Origin: Chitinophagaceae bacterium
Lineage (GTDB): Bacteria; Bacteroidota; Bacteroidia; Chitinophagales; Chitinophagaceae
Reading direction: 5' to 3'
DNA length: 64,000 nucleotides
Assembly (NCBI GenBank): GCA_947488765.1
Contig: CANLAE010000003.1
Location: 1-64,000, forward strand
Part shown: piece by piece, positions 58,204 through 64,000 of the stretch
Position numbering within the stretch: the first letter of the stretch is position 1
How the letters are laid out: every line of letters begins with the position of its first letter
Notes under the pieces: generated by a model
Told to the model about the DNA's origin: nothing
The model's database searches: none
The model's input: only the letters and a program-made list of their open reading frames with translations
Program-made: the position numbers and the translations under genes

Positions 58204-58520
58204 TTCGATAGATAATTATACTTTTGAATATACCCTTTTACAATGAAATTTGATATTCGAAAACAAATTGGTTAATAAGCGATTTTCTTAACAGCACATA
58301 AAAGCAATTCAATTACGTTATCTATTGTTATTAAGAGTATAAAAATATCCTTTGTCTGAAACAAAAGCTTAAGTGTGCATTGATTTATTTATTGATATAA
58401 AAATGTAAATTGTAGTTTCGAATTAAAAAGCACTTTATATGATAAACACAGTTTTTACAGCTCGTTCCATATAAAGGATATTCTAAAAAAAACTCACAAA
58501 CTAATATTCAATATATCTAC
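58204..58520. other. Rest of the intergenic region upstream of motif B
   Basis: No ORF or RNA gene recognised. It holds an inverted copy of the motif core (TGAAACAAAAGC at 58357-58368), which may be a second, weaker operator site. Confidence 0.4.
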
Positions 58521-60188
58521 TTACTCAATTATTATCTTGGAAGCATATCTAAATTCATTACCAGTAACCGTTAAAATATAAAACCCTTTAGATATAGTAG
58601 ATGGTAATGAAAGACTAACTGAACTAGATGTATTTTGAATTGGCAAATTTTTATATAATACAAGACTGCCCTCCAAACTTTGAACTTTTACCTGATAATT
58701 TCCATTTTGCAGACCGTTTAATTGCATTTGTAGCGTTTTACTTTTAATAGGGTTTACCAAAGAAATTGCACTGCTATTTGTATTTTGTAGATTAATTTTT
58801 ACAACAGAACTGAATGAAATAGTGCCATCGTTATCTAATGCCTTAATGCGATAATACACAATTGCATCTGTTGAAATAGTTCTGTCCTTAAAGTCATATT
58901 TAGATTCTTGTAAATTATTGGCAGTTACAAAAAAGAGGTCATTAAATCGAACACCATCATTACTGCGTTGAACATAGTAACCTTTCACATTCGATTCGTT
59001 GTAGGTGCTCCACATAACTTCTACAACTTTATTTTTAGCTGCAGCATAAACAGTACCAAATTTTGTAGGTACAACAGCTACATTATCAAATACAATATTA
59101 TCAATGTAAATAGAATTAGTTATGTCTAAAAGACCACCTTCTATTCCCACTAAAACCCAATTAGTTGGGTCTAATTTCGGATTAGATGCAGTATTATTAG
59201 TACCAGTTGTATTTTTATAATTAGAATTTTGAAAAACTACTACATCATTTACTGCATAAGTGGCTGTTGCTAACCATGTAGTTTGAACACTAAAAGCAAA
59301 CTCAGGTTGTTGATTACCTGTCCATGTGCTTAGATTAAAATCATAGGTTTTATAACTGGCATCAGATATTGTATAAGCTTGAATCGGTAAATAATTTATA
59401 CCACTAGCAGTTAACATTAATCTAGTGTTTGTAGAGGTATTTTTTAATGTAATGTGTGCATATTTATTTGTAGTGCCATCAACCGTAAAGGTACCAGCAT
59501 TTAAAGCAACTTTAGAATCTAAAGTATTTGCAGCAGTTGCTGTCATTTTCAAAGTACCATTTGGACCATCGGTAGCTTGTATGGCTGTAGCTCTGGTCAA
59601 AGTTGTGAAACCCTCTACATCTGATGCAGTATTAAAATTAAATACGTTGCGTGTTGGGGTAACAACGTTAACTGGTCTTATATAATCAATATCTATATTA
59701 GTACCTACACTTGTTGGCACAGTTGTTTGGGGAACATAATTTGCTCCGCCTGCTGAAGCATCATATAATCTAAACTCAAAGGCAATGCTTACAATGGGTG
59801 GTCCTGTTCTATTTAATACAATTGTATACGTCTTATAATCATTATCACTTTCTGTAATTATGGAATAATAAGAAGTGCCATCAGCTAAAACTCTTAAATA
59901 AGTTGCACGCGAACCATTTTTTACTCTTATTTGAATGCTATTGAAAGCATTTCCATCCATATTTGCTATTGCATTTGTAAACGTTGGATTTCTTGCAGCA
60001 CTACTAGTTCCTGTTATTGTGGTATATCTTATAAACGTTCCAGTTGCTGTTAGTATACCTGAAGCTCCAGCACTTCCTTGGGTAGCACTCCATCCTTCTG
60101 TATTTCCTGCAGTGTTAAATTCCCAAGGTCCTTGTGCGAATGTGAAAAACGGAAGAATAAATAATAAAAAAGTAGTTTTAATTTTCAT
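58521..60188 (-). CDS. T9SS-exported carbohydrate-binding protein with CBM5/12-like insert
   Basis: A 555-residue protein with signal peptide (1-18). Two galactose-binding-like beta-sandwiches (about 20-175 and 185-370) start with WEFNTAGNTEGW and FNFNTASDVEGF. Inside the second is a stretch WLATATYAVNDVVVFQN... ending DPTNWVLVG (about 303-346), with the spacing of a CBM5/12 chitin-binding type module. A fibronectin-like region (about 375-465) and a T9SS C-terminal domain (about 470-555) follow. No catalytic motif is seen. It may be a surface glycan-binding protein. It has its own promoter with motif C. Confidence 0.72.
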   Translation of the reverse strand: MKIKTTFLLFILPFFTFAQGPWEFNTAGNTEGWSATQGSAGASGILTATGTFIRYTTITGTSSAARNPTFTNAIANMDGNAFNSIQIRVKNGSRATYLRVLADGTSYYSIITESDNDYKTYTIVLNRTGPPIVSIAFEFRLYDASAGGANYVPQTTVPTSVGTNIDIDYIRPVNVVTPTRNVFNFNTASDVEGFTTLTRATAIQATDGPNGTLKMTATAANTLDSKVALNAGTFTVDGTTNKYAHITLKNTSTNTRLMLTASGINYLPIQAYTISDASYKTYDFNLSTWTGNQQPEFAFSVQTTWLATATYAVNDVVVFQNSNYKNTTGTNNTASNPKLDPTNWVLVGIEGGLLDITNSIYIDNIVFDNVAVVPTKFGTVYAAAKNKVVEVMWSTYNESNVKGYYVQRSNDGVRFNDLFFVTANNLQESKYDFKDRTISTDAIVYYRIKALDNDGTISFSSVVKINLQNTNSSAISLVNPIKSKTLQMQLNGLQNGNYQVKVQSLEGSLVLYKNLPIQNTSSSVSLSLPSTISKGFYILTVTGNEFRYASKIIIE

Positions 60189-60215
60189 ATTGCAATTCTT
60201 TATAGTTAGTCAATA

Positions 60216-60283
60216 CAAATTTATTATAACTCAAGTAGTTTAACCTATCAAAAAAGGCTCATTTATAGTGTGATTTTGTTTCA
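60216..60283 (-). promoter_or_regulatory. Predicted HTCS operator and promoter of the T9SS carbohydrate-binding gene (motif C)
   Basis: Motif GGCTCA, six bases, GTGTGATTTTGTTTCA on the plus strand at 60256-60283. A -7 box TAAATTTG on the minus strand is at 60216-60223, 33 bp away, as for motif B. I see nothing more in 60284-60488. Confidence 0.7.
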
Positions 60284-60488
60284 CCAATATATTTTAGGTA
60301 ATTGTTTTAAGCAAAAAAGTTTCTATACTTTAATTTTTTAAACTCTAACAACTTTTGATTCTATTGTGCACTTTTTTAAGAATTTTCAAGGTGATGATTA
60401 AAAACTAAAATCATCCTTACAAGATTTATTTTTCATCTTGTAGAAATAAAATTATTTGTTTAAAAGAGAATTAATTCAATGTGTTAAT

Positions 60489-62246
60489 TTACTTCCTTTG
60501 AATTGTAACTTCTATACCATTAAAAATATCATCAACACTATCTGTATTTACCAACATAAAATCAGAACCAAATTTTCCACCATGGTTTAATCCCATATCA
60601 GCAACATCTACTGTAACGCTTTTCCATTGATTATCGCCTTTACTTTTTACTTCAATTGCTGTTTTAATATCTTTCCCTTTTGTATACTTTAATGACCAAG
60701 TAGATCCTGCATTTTTATCTAACCAAGTAATCGTAAATTTTAAACTTTGAGGTTTTGAATTGGCAAACATCTCGTCGTTAAACTTAAAATACATCGTATT
60801 TTTTCCAGTTGCATTTTCAAAAGAACGGGCAAATCGGTCGTATTTAGATGATTTCTCATCAATTGTACCTCTAACTCTAAAAAGGCCTATTGAAGTTTCA
60901 TTTGGATTAATTTGAGTTAAAAATCTTTCGTAATTTCCATCTTCAATTTCCCAGCCCGCATCGTTATATCCTTCTTGGCTATAACGTTGATTTACCTGAT
61001 TCAAATTAGCTGATTTTACATCATCCATTTTAGCACCTCTAGGTTCGTATGCTTTACAGATCTTTACATATCTATCTAGATTAGATTGCTTAGCAACGCC
61101 AAATTCGCTTTCAGGAAATTTCACAACATCGGCAGCATCTAATCCCTCATGAAATATAGATACTGCAGTAGTAGCAGTTGTAGGATATACTTGTTGAGCA
61201 TATTTATTAAACATTCTAAAAATATCGGCAATCTCTTTATGATCATAACCATATTCAATTGCTCCTTTTTGCATGTTGGTAGAAGAAACTCCAGTATTCA
61301 TTCCGCTTATAGCTGCCCAATAAAATCCAATTTCTTTGTTTATTTCAAAAATAGGTTTGTTCCAAGAAGCGTCCATTTCTGAAGCAGAGAACAATTTCAT
61401 GCCTTTAGGATTTACCAAAAAAGGCATCCATTTTTTTTTAAAAGATTTTTCATTAGACAAATGATGGCCTCTGTTGTAAGCCCCACCTTTAATTCCAAAA
61501 CCTATTTTTGGATCTATCGTATTCATTACCCAAGCATGTGCTTCTGGCTGTTTCTCTTCGTCAACACCATTAAAAATCAAAACAATTTGATTGTCATTTA
61601 CATCATTAAAATATTTTTTAAATTGAGTAAAAGATTCCAAACGAAAGTCTTCCCATTGCTTTTTAGAAATTTTATACTCCTGATTATTAGGGTCCCCTTT
61701 GTAAGGAGATTCATCACCAGTAGCTCCTGTTTTTACTTGAACAAAAGCAATACTCTCAAACTTGTTTTTAGGTTGATTTCTTAAAAACAAAGAGAATTGT
61801 TTAATGAGCTCGAAATAATATTGTTTATGTGCTTCATTTATGTAAAAAGGATAATTCGCAAACTTTTTATCATGCTTTTCTGGTTTATCACTCGTTACTT
61901 TTACTAAAGGAACACCATTTTCATACAACCACATGGGTGCATCAGGACCAACATTAATACTTATTTTAACAATTTTATGGTATTTAGTTGCATTATCTAA
62001 AACCTCTTGAAACATAGAAAAATCATACTTACCTGGCCCTTTAGATTGAACTTCTGCCCATTTTGCAGATACTTCAATACCCATCACAAAATCTGCTTTT
62101 GGATCGGAATAATCATCAATCCCTCCACCACGATCCCAAGTGCCATATGAAGTAATTGGGACAGCAATTTTTTGTGCTAATAGTACATTATTAAAAATAA
62201 AAATTGCTAAGATGACTAAACTGTAACTAATGTTTTTTTTGCTCAT
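60489..62246 (-). CDS. Exported GH42-like (clan GH-A-like) protein, paralogue P4
   Basis: With start ATG 62246 the protein has 585 residues and a signal peptide (about 1-24). The barrel begins TYGTWDRGGG-like (SYGTWDRG) and AKWAEVQSKGPGKYDFSMF. Strand 4 has TGATGDE (Asp178, Glu179), strand 7 SASEMD (candidate nucleophile Glu290). A C-terminal beta-sandwich runs from about 445. It is very close to P5; the last 70 codons are almost identical at DNA level. It lies 31 bp after P5 and is followed after 300 bp by the T9SS protein. Confidence 0.72.
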   Translation of the reverse strand: MSKKNISYSLVILAIFIFNNVLLAQKIAVPITSYGTWDRGGGIDDYSDPKADFVMGIEVSAKWAEVQSKGPGKYDFSMFQEVLDNATKYHKIVKISINVGPDAPMWLYENGVPLVKVTSDKPEKHDKKFANYPFYINEAHKQYYFELIKQFSLFLRNQPKNKFESIAFVQVKTGATGDESPYKGDPNNQEYKISKKQWEDFRLESFTQFKKYFNDVNDNQIVLIFNGVDEEKQPEAHAWVMNTIDPKIGFGIKGGAYNRGHHLSNEKSFKKKWMPFLVNPKGMKLFSASEMDASWNKPIFEINKEIGFYWAAISGMNTGVSSTNMQKGAIEYGYDHKEIADIFRMFNKYAQQVYPTTATTAVSIFHEGLDAADVVKFPESEFGVAKQSNLDRYVKICKAYEPRGAKMDDVKSANLNQVNQRYSQEGYNDAGWEIEDGNYERFLTQINPNETSIGLFRVRGTIDEKSSKYDRFARSFENATGKNTMYFKFNDEMFANSKPQSLKFTITWLDKNAGSTWSLKYTKGKDIKTAIEVKSKGDNQWKSVTVDVADMGLNHGGKFGSDFMLVNTDSVDDIFNGIEVTIQRK

Positions 62247-62277
62247 TGTAATGTAAATAATTATTAAACCAAATCTT

Positions 62278-64000
62278 TTATTTTCTTGTGATTTCAACTT
62301 CTATGCCATTAAAAATATCGTCAACATTGTCAGTGTTTACCAACATAAAATCATAACCAAATTTTCCACCATGGTTTAATCCCATATCAGCAACATCTAC
62401 TGTAACGCTTTTCCATTGATTATCGCCTTTACCTTTTACTTCAATTGCTGTTTTAATATCTTTCCCTTTTGTATACTTTAATGACCAAGTAGATCCTGCA
62501 TTTTTATCTAACCAAGTAACCATAAATTTTAAACTTTGAGGTCTTGAATTGGCAAACATCTCATCATCAAATTTAAAAAACATGGTATTTTTTCCTGTAG
62601 CATTATCAAAAGAACGAGCAAAACGATCGTACTTTGAAGATTTTTCATCAATTACTCCTCGAACTCTAAAAAGGCCTATCGAAGTTTCGTCTGGCTTAAT
62701 TTGAGTTAGAAACCGTTCATAATTTCCTTCTGCAATATCCCAACCAACATCGTTATAAGCATTTTGAGATTCTCGTTGTGCAACCTGCCCTTCTGAAGCA
62801 GCTTTTAAATCGTCCATTTTTGCACCTCTACTTTCATACGCTTTGCAAATTTTTAAGTAACGATCCATATTTCCTTTACTAGCTTTTCCGAACACTTTTT
62901 CTGGAAATTTTACAGTGTCTGCAGCATTAAGTCCTTCATGAAATACAGAAACGGCAACAGTTGCAGTTGCAGGATATACTTGCTGGGCGTATCTATTGTA
63001 CATTTTGAAAATATCTATAATTTCTTGGTGTTCAAGAGCATATTTTGTAGAACCTTTATTCATGTTAGTGGATGATAACCCAGTATTTATAGCTCCAAGT
63101 GCAGCCCAATAAAAACCAAGTTCAGTGTTAATATTAAATATTGGCTTTTGCCAAGATTGATCCATTTCTGAGGCTGAGAACAGCTTCATACCTTTAGGGT
63201 TTATTAAATAAGGCGTCCATTGTTCTTTAAATGATTGCTCACCTGTTAAATGATGCCCTCTATTATAAGCACCACCTTTAATACCAAAACCAATTGTAGG
63301 GTCTATTTGTGTCATTACCCAATTATTAGCCTCTGGTTGTTTTATAGGATCTACATTGTTAAATGTTAATACAATCTTACGATCTGATACATCATTAAAA
63401 TACTTTTTAAATTGAATGAAAGATTCTAAACGAAAAGCCTGCCAAGGTTCATTTGGAATAGTATAACTTTTATCTATGGGCTCGCCTTTATACGGCTCTT
63501 CATCACCAGTAGAACCTGTTTTTACTTGCACAAAAGCAATACAATCAAATTTATTTTGTGGCTGATTTCTCAAAAAAAGTGAGAATTGCTTAATCATTTC
63601 AAAATAATATTTCTTGTGAGCCTCATTTAGGTAATACGGATTTGAATTTGCGTATTTATCGTTTTTGGGTTTGTTGCTTTTTACAATAACCAACGGAACA
63701 CCATTTTTATAAAGCCATAAAGGAGCATCGCCTCCAACATTTATGCTCATTTTTACTATTTTCTTATACTTTGCTGCCTTATTTAAAGTTTCTTGAAAAA
63801 CTGAAAAGTCAAAATTCTCTGGTCCTTTTGGTTGAACATCAGCCCATCTTGCCGAAACTTCTATACCCAAAATAAAATCTGCTTTTGGATCTGAATAATC
63901 ATCAATTGCACCACCGCGATCCCAAACACCATATGTGTTTATAGGAACTGCTATTTTTTTTTGTGCTTGGATAACAGTTGATAAAAACAACAATGACCCT
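62278..64000 (-). CDS. Exported GH42-like (clan GH-A-like) protein, paralogue P5, cut by the window edge
   Basis: At least 573 codons are visible. The open frame continues through the right edge; the codons at the edge encode the late part of a signal peptide (LLFLSTVIQAQ), so the start lies beyond 64000. Motifs as in P4: NTYGVWDRGG, ARWADVQPKGPENFDFSVF, TGSTGDE on strand 4 and SASEMD on strand 7. The C-terminal beta-sandwich is nearly the same as in P4. First visible gene of the locus; its promoter is outside the window. Confidence 0.7.
   Translation of the reverse strand, partial: GSLLFLSTVIQAQKKIAVPINTYGVWDRGGAIDDYSDPKADFILGIEVSARWADVQPKGPENFDFSVFQETLNKAAKYKKIVKMSINVGGDAPLWLYKNGVPLVIVKSNKPKNDKYANSNPYYLNEAHKKYYFEMIKQFSLFLRNQPQNKFDCIAFVQVKTGSTGDEEPYKGEPIDKSYTIPNEPWQAFRLESFIQFKKYFNDVSDRKIVLTFNNVDPIKQPEANNWVMTQIDPTIGFGIKGGAYNRGHHLTGEQSFKEQWTPYLINPKGMKLFSASEMDQSWQKPIFNINTELGFYWAALGAINTGLSSTNMNKGSTKYALEHQEIIDIFKMYNRYAQQVYPATATVAVSVFHEGLNAADTVKFPEKVFGKASKGNMDRYLKICKAYESRGAKMDDLKAASEGQVAQRESQNAYNDVGWDIAEGNYERFLTQIKPDETSIGLFRVRGVIDEKSSKYDRFARSFDNATGKNTMFFKFDDEMFANSRPQSLKFMVTWLDKNAGSTWSLKYTKGKDIKTAIEVKGKGDNQWKSVTVDVADMGLNHGGKFGYDFMLVNTDNVDDIFNGIEVEITRK

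Noticed and set aside
58118-58520. Small gene in the gap upstream of the second alpha-galactosidase
   Set aside because: Only short frames without signal peptide, family motif or start context; the gap is explained by promoter and operator.
63991-63993. TTG start for P5 at 63993
   Set aside because: The frame stays open to the window edge and codes for hydrophobic signal-peptide residues, so the true start is outside.
1-64000. CRISPR array or prophage
   Set aside because: No regularly spaced repeats and no phage structural or integrase genes were seen.

Overview
The window is AT-rich DNA from a member of the Bacteroidota, probably a Chitinophagia- or Sphingobacteriia-like aquatic bacterium. 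The evidence is a SusC/SusD pair, three proteins with type IX secretion (T9SS) C-terminal domains, a periplasmic-sensor hybrid two-component system (HTCS), and promoters of the Bacteroidota form TTTG-N18/20-TAnnTTTG. Nearly all genes from 4.7 kb onward lie on the minus strand.

Layout. 1-460: three tandem minus-strand promoters pointing out of the window. 0.5-4.7 kb: housekeeping genes (ExbD, ExbB, an SPFH protein, a small membrane protein, RarA). 4.7-21.9 kb: an alginate utilization locus. It holds a FadR-type GntR repressor with a double operator, SusC, SusD, a PL6 lyase, a PL17 oligoalginate lyase, KdgF, an esterase, a secreted jelly-roll lyase, a hexuronate-type MFS transporter, two SDR reductases and KduI. 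These give a nearly complete route from polymer to unsaturated monouronate to DEH to 2-keto-3-deoxygluconate (KDG); KDG kinase and KDPG aldolase are not in the window. 22.2-28.5 kb: a large T9SS surface protein, a short alpha-2-macroglobulin that keeps a thioester-like motif, SucD and a tRNA-Glu(TTC).

28.7-64 kb: a second polysaccharide locus that looks dedicated to a sulfated galactan. It has an HTCS regulator, a lipoprotein formylglycine-generating enzyme with both catalytic cysteines, five Cys-type S1 sulfatases, two alpha-galactosidase-like enzymes, five paralogues of a GH42-like (clan GH-A-like) exported family, a T9SS carbohydrate-binding protein, and galactose uptake and Leloir genes (SSS transporter, GalM, GalK, GalT). 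No SusC/SusD pair lies in this 35 kb. The locus runs past the right edge, where the fifth paralogue is cut.

How it works together (inference). Sulfatases activated by the co-encoded FGE remove sulfate, the GH-A-like and alpha-galactosidase enzymes release galactose, and the SSS transporter with GalM/GalK/GalT feeds it into central metabolism. A shared 27-28 bp motif lies 32-33 bp upstream of the -7 box of three transcription units (39.9, 58.1 and 60.2 kb) and is the best candidate for the HTCS operator. The most notable points are this motif, the five-paralogue family with variable acid/base positions, the lipoprotein FGE, a sulfatase-tail relic next to a Lys-rich gene end, a gene-conversion patch between two paralogues, an extra module in SusD, and the short alpha-2-macroglobulin.
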